Below are positions 11,280 to 23,175 of a DNA stretch of 64,000 nt, piece by piece; the first letter of the stretch is position 1, and each line of letters opens with the position of its first letter. The translations under genes were made by a program, and so were the position numbers. Below the pieces are notes generated by a model, which was not told the DNA's origin, ran no database searches, and worked only from the letters and a program-made list of their open reading frames with translations. The stretch comes from Micropterix aruncella. Its lineage: Eukaryota; Arthropoda; Insecta; Lepidoptera; Micropterigidae. The stretch is taken from the NCBI GenBank assembly GCA_944548615.1, contig OX155980.1, positions 55,824,420 through 55,888,419 of the forward strand, written 5' to 3'.

Positions 11280-12302
11280 AGTCAGTCAAATGTGCGGCAA
11301 GCTACTTCAAGTGTAAACCGCACTGATGTGAGAAAATTCCATCATCAAATACAAGATGAAGCTGTTAATCCGAAATTGCTTGCAGTGGCTCATAATAATA
11401 TGATCTATGGACTTCGCGAAGTTTATATCAACATCTCGCCCTGTATGCTCGATAAAAACTGTTCCAGGCGTTACCCGAGAGACCTGATTGCTAACACCAT
11501 CACAGGCAATGACGGATACCCATTGTATCGTCGCCGATCAGTTGCGGACAATCTGCGGTTGTGATGCAATCTGCAGTTGTGAAGCAAGATGTAAATGTGG
11601 TCAATCGTTAGATTGTGCCTTATTGTCCGAGGCTTTTAATGCGCAAATCAATGTGGAATACTGCAACTTCATCAACTCGATAAATTACATATGCAAATTC
11701 GTAAAATAAAGCAATATGGCTGTTTTCGCTGTGAGGAATTCAAATGAGGTGTATCTCAGTATCAGACGTGTCGCTATGTCAGCAGCAACGAGGCGATTTT
11801 GCGCATCTTTTCCTTTGCAACATGCCAAAGACAATCTACAGTTGTACACTTGGTAATTCTGGAAAGAGGAATTTAGATTCCCCGTGCGTCTGGCCTTCAC
11901 GATGACAAATCACACGTGTTGGAAGTTTGCGAAATTAACTTGGAATTTCCGTATTTCGCGCATGGACAACTGTATGTCCCGTGTTCGCCAAACCATCGGT
12001 CGGAAAGCCATCATTTTTGTTTACGCGCCGGAAAACAAAACGAAAAATATATTTTACCGGAATGTTTTGTGTTGAATGTGAACTGCATTTATATATTATC
12101 GTGTAAATTAAATACATTGAATTTATTTCAATCACAAACGACTTTCATTAAATCACCAAACGAAACTCAAACCGTACATGATTCCGCCATTTTATAGATT
12201 TCAATGAATTAGATTTGGAAGATCCATTAGGATTAATAAACGCTTATGAAGAGTTACAATCAAATAAATTTTAGGGGGTACGAAGTTCACCGGATCATCT
12301 AG
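11280..12302 (+). mobile_element. Helitron remnant with intact 3' end
   Basis: Three separate blocks match Helitron Rep/helicase proteins in the right order. Near 11430-11540: CMLDKNCSRRYPRDL and GNDGYPLYRRRS. Near 11740-11860: SQYQTCRYVSSNEAILRI. Near 11916-12060: LEVCEINLEFPYFAHGQLYV and, in another frame, FVYAPENKTKNIFY. The sequence ends TTCACCGGATCATCTAG at 12302 followed by T. This fits Helitron 3' termini, which end CTRR and insert before T. The helicase core between the blocks is deleted and there are frameshifts, so the copy is dead. Confidence 0.85.
11292..12075 (+). pseudogene. Helitron Rep/helicase protein, deleted and frameshifted
   Basis: The coding part of the Helitron remnant. 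The intact protein of this family is well over 1000 residues with a rolling-circle (HUH) replicase and a SF1 helicase. Here only the segment around the YRRR block, a short SSNEAILRI segment and the C-terminal helicase end (HGQLYV, then VYAPENKTKN) can be read. The two-histidine HUH motif and the Walker motifs are not present. At least two changes of frame are needed to read the blocks in order. Confidence 0.8.
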
Positions 12303-12412
12303 TATAATATATTTTTTATCAGTTCTAATTTTGGCAATGAACACAACGTTTTTGTGAAATTTCCGCGCCAGGGCAATTGGGTAATAATTTCTTATTAGTT
12401 TTACTTTATTTT

Positions 12413-13342
12413 ATAATAATAATAATAATAATAATGCTTTATTTAAGAGAAAGTAGTACAAAAATTATGTCTTAAAAACTACCCAACTAGGTTAATGCCC
12501 GTACTAGGGTAGATTCTTTTCTTTTAAATTAAGATGCGCACGTAATTTTATACTGCAATTATAGAACTATGGTGATATTTACATGTTTATATAATATTAA
12601 ACATTATACATATATTATTCTCATTTATATATAAATATATACATTTACCTACTTGTATTATTTACATACTATTATTATTTACATACATTTGCATTTACAT
12701 ACATGTATTTATTAGTAATATATAATTGTAATATTAAATTAAATTGATAACGTCGTTTTAAACGAGGATATGTGTAATAATTTCAGCTACCTTTTCCCTG
12801 CCGGTCTCAAACAGCCACAAAGTAAGTTTTCCCTTTTTCATATGTAAGCTTTTGCATTGTTTTAACTTATCCTGAAAGTAATTGTGGAGTTTAGGAGCTA
12901 CACAACTAAAGTGCCTTTGCGCAAATTTAGTTTTGGTTTTTTTAATTAAATGTTTTTCTGACGCGCAACCTCTAGTTAGAATCTTGTGGTCAGTGATGTT
13001 GTGTGTGTGCGGATTGTTGAGATAATAAAGTAGGGTTACTTTTGCATAAATCTGTCTAACGTCCAAAAGTCTCAGCTCTTTTGGTAGTTCGTTTGTTGGA
13101 TATCGATGTGGCTTTCTGGACATGACCCTCAGGAGAGCTTTTTGCGCTTTAACAAGCGGATCTAACGCCGAATCTGTAGAACCCCCCCATCCTAATATTC
13201 CATATGTAATCGTGCTATGGGCTAGCGCGTAGTAGACTTTAATGAGACCTCTTAACGGTAGAACATTTCTAAGGGCCTTAAAAGCAAAAATCAGCTTCCT
13301 GATTTTACCCGCAGTAATAAGTACGTGAGGATCCCACTTAGG
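12413..13342 (-). mobile_element. 5'-truncated LINE (CR1/Jockey-like) with ATT tail
   Basis: The minus-strand sense starts inside ORF2 (KWDPHVL), runs through the ORF2 end at 12758, a ~320-bp 3' UTR containing CCCTAGTACGGG and CCTAGTTGGG, and ends in (ATT)n at about 12411-12434. A short microsatellite 3' tail and 5' truncation are usual for this LINE group. The UTR motif resembles words at 29.4 kb and 61.0 kb. Confidence 0.82.
12758..13342 (-). pseudogene. LINE ORF2, C-terminal fragment
   Basis: About 195 residues are open on the minus strand, beginning WDPHVLITAGKIRKLIFAF. They include KVYYALAHSTITYGILGWGG and VKAQKALLRVMSRK, ending HILV. These match the region after the reverse transcriptase palm in CR1/Jockey-like ORF2 proteins (YxSYxxSxxxYGxxxWG, then LQKRxxRxI). 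The catalytic YADD region and the endonuclease are absent because of 5' truncation. The fragment itself has no stop or frameshift, which suggests a fairly young insertion. Confidence 0.8.
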
Positions 13343-15888
13343 ATAATGACTTTGCTAATATATTATAGCTCATAAAATTTTGCTTTTTAATGATAAATAT
13401 AAGTAGTTATGTATGATAAACATTGAGTATAAATTTTGAATATTTCCAAAAAAAATGACCCTCAAAACGACGTCTTCAATGTTATTTTGTTTACGACCTA
13501 ACCTGAAAATAAAATTTAAGAAAAGTTTTATCTCCGTCATACCTCATTCTTTTTTGTATGAGACTATAATAGTTAGTCGACCTAGAGTTACGTGTAGGGT
13601 TTATCAGTTGTTTAAAAATTTAAATTCGCGAGCAACTCATAGAATGTGTCAATAAAAATGAGGCAAAGGGGCGATTAGGGCGCACTAGGATATTGGATAT
13701 ACTTTGGAATTCATATTAATTCACTTTATCTCTAATACTGTATCTATTTTTATTTTTTAGCTTTAACGTGTGTAAAATAAACACATTAGGAAGTCATAAA
13801 CCTTTTTGTTATTTAAAAATCGTTTAAAATAATATATAATATACAACACAGCCAGATGCAGACCTTCTAGTTCTAGTTGGTTGTGCGATTTCGCCTCATT
13901 TTGGGGATCATAGTACAATTATATTGATAAAGCTATATTGTTCACCTAGCTACAATTAATTTTTGTTTGAAACGATTCTGTATGTATAACAATCTGCATG
14001 TACAGGGTTTTTCTCTGTATAATAAAACAAATAAACTCTAAAAATAAATGCAATTTTTGACCAAAACGTACAAAAATATCTCGAATTCGATTATCACTTA
14101 AAGGCCTTAATACAACAGATTATCTAGCAGATCCATCACTTGATGTAGGAGAAGAGTAGAAGTCGTTGCTATAATCCAACGCGCACTCACTTAAACTATG
14201 AATAATAAACAAGCCACGCAGACATTTTGAATCAATGACCATTTTTGTACTTGAATGGTTAGTTAGATATTCAACGGGCGTAAGCCATAAATAATTATAG
14301 TACAACTTCCTTTCCGGCCACGACCAATGTATTCAAATGTCGAGAGACCCACTGGAATCGACTAATCAACCGTAACAATGGGCACTATTACGTTACCCTA
14401 AGAACTGTTTCATCCCTCTCTTTGTATCTCACATTTGATACACCGGATACTAAAAATGTTTTTTTGAGAAAAAGAAGAATATGTATGAATAGTTATCATA
14501 TGTGGAAGAAACGCGACGAGATTATTGCTCTTAAAAATAATAATTATTGAAAATGGATATAAACGCGATGATTCATTATTTTACGTTTTTATCAATTTAC
14601 GTGATTACATTTTCGTTTACATCATTTTACGTTTTGGATCGAACGACATTTCTGGAATCGAATAATTCCTTGAATATATAAAATAAATACTTCATAGATT
14701 ATCAAAAATCGGAACGAAGAGAAACGGATTAAAAATATGTTATTAAATTACAAAATACCCACCCGAATGAAACATTACAATTTAACGAAAATGAATATGC
14801 TATTTAAATGAATAGACATTAATTTTGTTTATGAAGGCCAGAACCTCTACACGCTCCTGAAATATGAGAAAGCCATCTCTCACGACTTTACATCACATTC
14901 ATTAGCACTATCCCCAAGGCACCTGTTTATTGTAACTTTGAAACATCAAACATATGTTGAAGTATGTGCCTGGCATATACAGAAACAGGAAGCTGGCTAC
15001 CAGGATTTAGCATATGATTGACGAATTTAAACTTGGTGACGGGTTCAATGGAATACGAACTGACTATAAAGAACATATTCTTCGAATTGTAGAATAGAAT
15101 CCTTGAATCGGTGATTGTTAAAAGAAAATAATGTTACAAAAATATATTTTTTACAGGAGACAAAATAAATAAACAGTTTTTCAAAGAGGATATTTATCTA
15201 AATTGATTACATTGCATATTTTAAATAATGATCAAGCAAATTCCTATCAATTGAGATATTATTGTCTTCGTGTTAATCCATTATAAGCATTAAAATATAT
15301 GTAGTTTTATGAGGGAACGTGAGTTTCAACGTGAGTGTTTCATAGAGGTCTACAAACAAAGCTAAACCAGAATAAGCCCAAAGGTGCCACATTTAGAATC
15401 TAGTTTCGACTATTAAACACATCTTGAAATGGCCAAAATAGGCATGCCATGCCGGACGGCCACATTGCGAATCGCAACCGGTTTTTCTGCTCGCTTCAAT
15501 GTCAATTCGATTGAATAACTCTTAAAAGATATTTTACATAATCAGCGCGTCGATGGCCGCCCGGTTTACATATTTCGGATATACGAACTCGTCACAACGT
15601 TGCTTTGGAAAACCGGAATTCTCAATTTGGAGTGAGCCCGAACTTATAAACTCGCTAATTATATCTGCGATAAAGCTTGTAATTGCTGAAGTTCACCATT
15701 GTAGCATTTACTTACTCCAAGTGTTTTTACCTTTTCGATCCTGTTGAAAATAAAAGTGAAAATACACCAAACGCAAACGGGAAAAAAACTTTGAACTCCG
15801 AAATTTTATAGATAAATTCTGAGATACACTCCGATACGTCTTTATGCTATGAATTTTACTAAAAAAGTAAGGCACGGTCACAAAAAAA
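13343..15888. other. AT-rich, no gene recognised
   Basis: Short frames only, with no family motif on either strand. It runs up to the next P600 copy. Confidence 0.5.
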
Positions 15889-16489
15889 TACGTGTGGCAC
15901 TCGGGGACTGCCGCGGTAAAGCTATTGCATAGCATTTTTAACAACTTATGCAAGTATAATTATTTATTTATTTTATTTGTTTAATTTTTTCTGATATCAG
16001 ATAACTGCTCTCTATCGGAAAACGTTGAAATTATTTCGAATCATTTGCGGCTGCGGAAGCAAATGATTCGGAATAATTTAAACGTCTTCCGATAGAGCGC
16101 CGCGCACGAATTTTTTATTCGATAAAGCAAAAAAAACGGATTATTCGAAATAAAATCGTAGATAAAAAGATAGATAATTAAATTATCTTTAAAATGGTGC
16201 AGGTTTCATAATAATACGCCAAATAGTATTTGCGTAGTAGTCGTTTTTGTGTTCGGTTAGACCTAATTTCACAAATTAATTACACTATGTAATATAAACA
16301 AAATCTAAAATATTCAAAGCTAAGAATATTAGGAAAATGTTCTTGTTTAACATATATTTTTTTCGAATCGTAAGCAGTACTCGTTTAGACGTAATTATCA
16401 GTTTAAAATCATTAATTTTCGTTAAGAAATTTCTTCATTCGGTCGCCGCGCTGGCCTAGGCCCGCGATAAAAGCTATGCAATAGCTTAA
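15889..16489 (+). mobile_element. P600 palindromic repeat, copy 3
   Basis: Full-length copy: TACGTGTGGCACTCGGGG at the left after an A-run, a central hairpin around 16008-16100, then CGCTGGCCTAGGCCCGCG and GCTATGCAATAGC with TTAA at the right. No coding content. Confidence 0.87.
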
Positions 16490-17205
16490 AATCGCTTAAT
16501 AATGGAAATTTCGAAGTATTCGAATATGGCGGATTATTGACACTGGCTGCAACTCCCGAATGGCGACGACTCCCGTCATCCTAGTCTACCGAAAACAGTA
16601 TAGCAGGATTACGAATCGGTTTACGCTATCCGCGCATTCCGGTTAATTTCCGTGAGTTTTATTTTTTATTGATAATAAATAAAAAAGTCGAAGCGAAAAG
16701 TATTGAGCACGCACTGCGATAAACTTCAGAGGACTCTGGCGAGGGTTTAGAATTATAGGATCAATTATCATGTAAAAAAAATCAAGACAGGGAAAATGAG
16801 AGCAATGAGTTTGTATTTTTGTCTAATTTCTAGATCCCGCCGAACGCATCCCGCGATTTATAAAAGTTGCCAAACTTCTTTCAAATGATAATTTGTGATA
16901 ATATCAATTGGTATTAAAAGTTTTAAGCATTTAAACATAAGGAGGACGTATCTGTAGGACACATAGAACTGAAATGAAACGACGAGTCAGATTCGTCAAT
17001 TGATGCTACGCCAAAACATGCGCAAGACGAGTAAAACAGCCTTTAAATGTACCCAAAGGATTAAATTATTTTAATGGCAACTCTTACATTTCGCGAGGAA
17101 TTCCGTTGTAGAATTATAAACTCTCATGTATTCTTCGTATCCAAATGTCACTCTTATTTATTACAATATATTAAACCGACTCAAGATGTAATAATCGACG
17201 TATAG
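16490..17205. other. no gene recognised
   Basis: Moderately AT-rich. Short frames without motifs. Confidence 0.5.
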
Positions 17206-17505
17206 ATCATTCGCAGCGCCGCGGCGGTCGCGTCGAATAGAGAAAGCGTTCGGAAGGTGCGGCTAGGTTTTGCTTTCGTTGGTCGACTCGGGCGATATGT
17301 CCACTATGAAAAGGTGGAAACGGGTCCACGAGACCACGCAGTAGTGGCTGACCTTGGCGGCGACTCGGATGCGTTGGCAGGTCGACGAACCGCGGCTTGT
17401 CTCTTTGCCGCGCTGCCGCACCCGCGCTGTACTGCCCTAGCCAACCGCGTTTCACCGCCTGCGCCTCTCCCGTTTCACCAGCGCCGATAGAGGCACACCA
17501 AACTT
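17206..17505. other. isolated GC-rich, CpG-dense island
   Basis: About 300 bp rich in CG dinucleotides in an AT-rich setting. On the minus strand TATATAAAG (near 17500-17510) lies just upstream of a 113-residue frame covering 17207-17548, which would fit a promoter plus first exon. The protein (arginine/proline-rich) matches nothing I know. A 5' exon of a host transcript, or part of an unrecognised element, are both possible. Confidence 0.35.
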
Positions 17506-17584
17506 TATATAACTGCTTGAGGAAGTAATAACCTAATAGTAAGAACACATTTTTAAAAACAGGCTTTTATTTATATGCTCCGTC

Positions 17585-17950
17585 CCGGGCCAACCCTGGG
17601 TGTCATAGTGGAACATAGAATAGGCTATCATAATTGAATGCTATACAGCTTTTCGTGTTTTCCGCTGTTGGCCGTAAAGGAGTCCCATCGTTAGAAGCCA
17701 ACCCTGGGCGCCCTATCGTGATGAAACTGTGAACGGGCTGTCATAATTGAATACGACAAAATTTCGTATCTGTTCTGTTGACCGTTGAAGAGTCCCCTCG
17801 TCGAGAGCCAACCCTGGGTGCAGCAGCCATGTCATGGTGAAATTTAGAACGGGCTATCATAATTGAATGCGTACACAAAATTGTGTGTCTGTGCTGGTAA
17901 CCCTGTAAGAGAAGCCTCGTCGGGAGCCGATTCTGGGTGTAGAATCAGGT
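17585..17950. repeat. ~113-bp tandem repeat, about 3.3 units
   Basis: GCCAACCCTGGG(T/C)G recurs at about 17591, 17698, 17811 and (diverged) 17926. Each is followed by a TCATxGTGxAA word, GGGCT(A/G)TCATAATTGAAT, a GTxTCTGTxCTG word and an AGTCCCxTCGTxGAGA word. Units are 107-115 bp and about 75-85% alike by eye. Confidence 0.85.
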
Positions 17951-19224
17951 CATACTCACTATAAAAATGCATTGTCATCGGAACTGAACCAACATGTAAA
18001 ATTCAACTTCATAGGATAAGAGGAAGGGGTATTAATTCAGCTTGCAAGATTTGACCTAAACAAACTGACATAATATGTACATACTAACAAACATTGCAAG
18101 GTAAATAAAAGCTTGTAAAAATATAGCGTACCCCGAGTTCTGATCAGTAGTACTTTAATAAGGACCAGTTTGAGTTACAAGCTGATTTGTGAGTTGCATC
18201 AATAAGTTTTCCATAATTTTGACGTTCTGTCTGATTTTATTTTGCGTGAAAGTTATCACTTTGTGTTATTGAAAGATTACGAATTAAATAACTTTTAATA
18301 ATATACGATTAGGTAGAAAACGGTCTTAGGTAAAGTATTATTTAAATAAACTCAAAAACCAAACGTTAAAAAAAGTTTTAAATAATTTAAAACAAGTTTT
18401 CCATTAAAATTCAGCAAAATTTTATTACATTTTTATTTTTTGGCTAAATTGTACTGATAAGCTAATGAAATCCCATCAGCTGCAATATGAAATCTGAGAT
18501 TACAGATTTCAAAGATGAGAAATGTCATTTTTTTTTAGAGGATTCATTAATTTACTTAGAAATTGACAAGGGGATACGTTTTATTTATACGTAATCTAAA
18601 AATCATAAAGCCAGTTTGGCTCGTTTTTTTGTTGTTGATATTTCTCTACTTATAACATACCGAAGATGATGAATTGCCACTTTAATCAATTGAAACTTAC
18701 GGTAAATGTAAATAATTTTAGAATATGATTTGATAAAGCGGAGGAACAATTATAAAAGATATTACCGTGGCATTAAGTTTTAACGGCATAGATCATTAAA
18801 CATTTGTTTTTCGCTGTTGATATCTTACTTAGCCTTGAATTCATATGCTTGTACCAGAACAGGAAGCATGTGGTTCTTGGTTGCTTTGGCGAGTTGTTCT
18901 TTTATCCTCCTAGGAGTTTTATTTATAAAAACAAGTAACATTGCTTTTAATATACTTTTCATACAATAGTTTTTATGCAAAACGTAGTCATGTAAATAGG
19001 AATAGCAGTAATCCAAAATTACGTTGATAAACTTTTTTCTAAGTAATTTTAATTAATTGGGATATAGCTTAAAGTGTAATAAAATGGAACTCTTTCAGAA
19101 AAAAAAAGTTAATTAGTCTTCAAAATATGCTTCTTTAGCTTTGATAGCTTTAAACAGCGACAAATGTGTAAAGAAATTCGAAACATAATTCAAATCTCTC
19201 TCCACCGTTTTTTTATCCCATTCC
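17951..19224. other. AT-rich, no gene recognised
   Basis: No motif in short frames on either strand. Confidence 0.5.
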
Positions 19225-19612
19225 CGGGTAAATGCTAACTTTAACAATGGAACTTGTGTGTCGTGTAGTTCAGGCCCTTGATTCTAAAATGGACCATGTA
19301 CTGTATGTAGTCTATGAGATTCTGGTCGGGCCAGAAAGGTGGCCTATCTTGAAAGCTGATGAAATCAAGAATAATTTTGAACACTTTAAAGACCTCTTGA
19401 ATAGGCCTGTTGAATAGGTTGAACACCACTGTTGAACCCCTAAGTCTCTGTGAGCCCAAGCAGTCTTGTTGAAATGTATATAGTTGGTTGCCAAAATAAG
19501 TTTTAAGAAATAACCATAGCTACGAGCATGTCTTGTCAGTACACTGCTTGGTTTATTTTTACACAATTTTCAACTAAAATAAGAGTTTTGCCTGTAGCGC
19601 TAATACCACACC
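19225..19612 (-). pseudogene. mariner/Tc1-like transposase fragment
   Basis: Minus-strand reading gives WCGISATGKT, VKINQAVY, an NQLYxFQQD-like block followed by WAHRDLGVQQW, and then RPPFWPDQNLIDYIQYM. These follow the order of Tc1/mariner transposases (VWGGIS, VNQxxYxxxxL, QQDxAPxH, WPxxSPDLNPxDY). Two or more changes of frame and several stops are needed, and the SPDLNP block has become WPDQNL. The copy is old and inactive, and is not the same family as the mariner at 2.7 kb. Confidence 0.72.
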
Positions 19613-19941
19613 AAATAACTTTAAAAATATATTTAAATTTCATGTAGATTTAAAGATAAATTCAATGCATACCTTCTAAAATTTATGACTAAAAAATATT
19701 TAAAATAAAAACATATCAAATATTTAAACTTATAAAAGATTATAAAATATTTAAAATAAAAACATAGGTATAAGTAGGTATTAGGAGAAATATTAATTTG
19801 AAATACGTACAATTTTAAATAAACTGAAATAGTGTAGTGACTATGTATTATAATAATATCCCCGTGGTTTTTAATAATAATTATTATTTTACTTTCATTT
19901 TGATTAAATTCTGACTATTCTAAACGATTTTTCAAATATTT
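19613..19941. other. AT-rich spacer
   Basis: AT-rich with AAATATTTAAAATAAAAACAT-like direct repeats. No gene. Confidence 0.5.
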
Positions 19942-20568
19942 TTAAGCTATTGCATAGCTTTTATCGCGGGCCTAGGCCCGCGATAAAAGCGGGCCTTTTA
20001 TCGCGACGGGCCAGCGGTCGCCGCGCTGGCCTAGGCCAGCGCGGCGACCGAATGAAGAAATTTCTTAACAAATATTAATAATTTTAAACTGATAATTACG
20101 TCTAAACGAGTACTGCTTACGATTCGAAAAAAATATATGTTAAACAAGAACATTTTCCTAATATTCTTAGCTTTGAATATTTTAGATTTTGTTTATATTA
20201 CGTAGTATAATTAATTTGTGAAATTAGGTCTAACCGAACACAAAAACGACTACTACGCAAATACTATCTGGTGTATTATCATGAAACCTGCACCATTTTA
20301 AAGATAATTTAATTATCTATCTTTTTATTTACGATTTTATTTCGAATAATCCGTTTTTTTTGCTTTATCGAATAAAAAATTCGTGCGCGGCGCTCTATCG
20401 GAAGACGTTTAAATTATTCCGAATTATTCGGAATAATTTCAACGTTTTCCGATAGAGCGCAGTTATCTGATATCAGAAAAAAAAAATTAATAATTATAGT
20501 TGCATACCTAAGTTGTTAAAAATGCTATGCAATAGCTTTACCGCGGCAGTCCCCGAGTGCCACACGTA
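19942..20568 (-). mobile_element. P600 palindromic repeat, copy 4, with doubled terminal palindromes
   Basis: Inverted copy with TTAA at its left edge. Its terminal region differs from other copies. It contains one complete 34-bp palindrome centred on GGGCCTAGGCCC (about 19955-19990), a short linking stretch, and a complete 36-bp palindrome centred on TGGCCTAGGCCA (about 20018-20055). Other copies contain one half of each joined at CCTAGG. The central hairpin near 20390-20460 is shortened. Confidence 0.83.
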
Positions 20569-21724
20569 TTTTTTTTATTAATCTTAGTATCTTTTGACTA
20601 TCATTGATCATTTTTGTAATCTTTATTATATTTCAATAAATTTGCAATAGTTTATTTATATTTTGTATGACATTTTGTTTTGAATTTTAAGTAGGTAATT
20701 AAGGTAATTTTATTACAATAAAGTACCATAATGTTTGATAAATTTCTCAGTATGATAATGATTAAAATAAATCCACTACCTTAGAATAGGCGGCAGTCTA
20801 GATAGGTTTTGACTCTTGTAAATTTTAACTCTTGTAAATTTCAAAATGAATAAATTAAATTGAAATTTTAAACCTTCCCAAAACGAAGCTGATGCTCTTT
20901 TTAAAGAAGAGCAAACATGTAGGGGTAATATAAAAAAACTTTTATTATGTGTCAATTAAAATCTCAAAAGAAGACTCGTGGGCAATTAATCTAGACTCTC
21001 TTAATTGGGAAAAGTGTGACCAAATGGAGAAATGCAACCGTGACCTTTTGATAAGGCTGTTGGTGTAATTGAATTTGAAATTTCTCTTCTAAAATCACTA
21101 CGGCTGTAAACGAATATAATAAGAGCTATGGTGATTTTTTGGGCCATAGTATGGTGGTCCAAAACTGCCACAAAAAGGCTATTAAGTATAGAGAGACTTG
21201 CGTGTATCTCTCATATTATGTGCCACTGGTATGTTTAGGGCAATCGACCGGCTTGAACAGACAAACTATGAAAAGGCATAAATCTTTAGAAAGAATATTA
21301 CGGTCTATATATTATAGATAATTTCAAATAAACTGACCGGTAAATAGAGGGGACAAAACATAGCATTCTTGATTTAATCAGTTTAGGCACTTCGCTTGTT
21401 TGAAATAAAATCAGAGATCAGTCAGTAAAATCAGAATCATCCTATTGTGTCGGTCTCTACACGGCTTTGCTGGTATTCTCCGGTGCAATTTTCATATTCC
21501 GTCCATAGAAGTTTCATTACGCAACATTACAAACGTATGAGCATGACGAGCCAGGCATTTGGCTGGCAGCTCTTCCAACAATTTGTTTCTCATAACTACA
21601 GAACCGTGTTCATTCATGTGAACGTTGACGGGTCCGGGATTTAGCTGTATCATATGTACCGAACCTTTATTGTAGGCTAAACCATTGATTATATAGGGTG
21701 CTAGCTTGCTCAATGCCATAGTAC
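20569..21724. other. no gene recognised
   Basis: AT-rich. Short frames without known motifs. Confidence 0.5.
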
Positions 21725-21850
21725 CCTTTGGAAACCCTTTTTCGCCGGAGACATGCAGGTGGCGCTGATAGCATTGACCGGCGAAACTAATAGCAATTTA
21801 TTTGGCCATCGTAATAACATTAATAATGAATGCTTTTATTATAAAGGACA
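21725..21850 (-). repeat. inverted relative of the 435-bp repeat unit
   Basis: Read on the minus strand, this matches part of the units at 31.87-32.74 kb: AATGTTATTA, GGCCAAATAAATTGCTATT, AGTTTCGCCG, AGCGCCACCTGCATG and GGCGAAAAAGGG. Confidence 0.65.
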
Positions 21851-21952
21851 ACGCAAACAAGTATATCCAACAATATGTTTATTTCTGTTATATTTAATAA
21901 TAACCAATGACACCGACAACTATATCCAACAATAATCATCGATAACCAACGA

Positions 21953-22030
21953 TATCATTCAATCCATCTATCACATTCTATCACATCTATCACATCTATC
22001 ATATCAGTACCATCTATCACATTCTTTATA
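21953..22030. repeat. short ATCTATCAC tandem repeat
   Basis: About seven tandem copies of a ~9-13 bp ATCTATCAC(ATT) word. Confidence 0.8.
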
Positions 22031-22093
22031 GGCTGATTACCTCACAGAAATAATACGGAGAAATAGCATGTCATATACTAGTCGCTATTAGTT

Positions 22094-22690
22094 GAGTAGG
22101 GGAGAGGTGCTATGCATAGACTACTTAACTTCACAACCTCATGTCTTGAAATATATGGAAAAAAAAAACAAAATATTACTTTGTTTCGGTCTGTTAAGAT
22201 CTAAACTTTTGATATTTTAGGTTACGTACGATTTAGAAAAATGGTTTTCCTAATAAATGGAAAAAAGTAATTTTGAAGCTGATACCTTTATTGGACCACC
22301 GTCGCTCTCAATGGACCACTAAGTTATAAAGAAATCTTAAGTAAATATAAAAAAATAACGGAAATAGGTAATCAGTCGAAATAAATGCTCACATATAGAA
22401 ACAAAATAAATTTGTTTCAAACTTTACTCTAGTACATGCTGACAGACATGACTAGAATGATACTTACATCGAATTGATCAGAAACCAATTTTTAGTTTTT
22501 GACCGCCGTGAACACTGACACACACGTCTCTTCTCGCAGCGATTCGCAGCGTCACTAAGGTTAGGGGGGGGGGGGGGTGCGACTGAGACGCGAGCGGCTT
22601 GTCCCGACTTGTTTTGGCGTTGCTAACTGAAAGCGCTGGTCCAATGAAAGCGCTGGCCCAATGATTGCTACTCTCCCCTACTTGAAAATT
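22094..22690. mobile_element. possible MITE with AGTAGGGGAGAG ends
   Basis: AGTAGGGGAGAG near 22096 is repeated in reverse complement near 22670, with similar bases just inside each (GTGCTAT and TAGCAAT). No clear target duplication was found, so this is weak. It contains a long G-run at 22563-22577. Confidence 0.3.
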
Positions 22691-22799
22691 AAAGTGCATA
22701 ATATTACGTATTGCAAACTGTATACCAAATAAAAACATCGGTTTAGTTACTTCAAGACTTTCCCGGTAAGTATACCAGGACTGATTTTATCTAAATATT

Positions 22800-23175
22800 A
22801 AATTCATAAATAAAATCGACGAGCGCTTTCTCTCGGCCGGCGTAGTTTCGGTCCAACAAGGCATCTCTGTACTAAATTCCAAGTCTCTAATTCGAAATTT
22901 AAATATGACTTACCCCCGTTGGACCGATTTCAACCATGACCAAATGATGCCCGCATCTCAAATTTCAGCTCAATCAGATTGAGCATTTGGGCAACATCAT
23001 GAACAAATACACACACACACAGACAGACAGACTTCAATCTGGAAGTAGTTATAATCGTCTCAGGTGGGCTCAAATTGGATATTTACGTCTTGATCTCGAA
23101 AAAAAATTGCCTACACAACCTTTCCCTCCTCGTCGGCTGGTGGGCCGGGAAAGTAAAATTGATATATTTATGTAA
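22800..23175 (+). repeat. dispersed repeat with CA/CAGA microsatellite
   Basis: Shares ordered blocks with 31690-32090: CCAACAAGGCAT, GTACTAAATT, CAAGTCT, CCGATTTCAACCA, CCAAATGATGCC, a (CA)n run followed by GACAGACTTCA, CTCAGG, and GGCCGGGAAA at the end. The family is unknown and no protein is visible. Confidence 0.7.
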
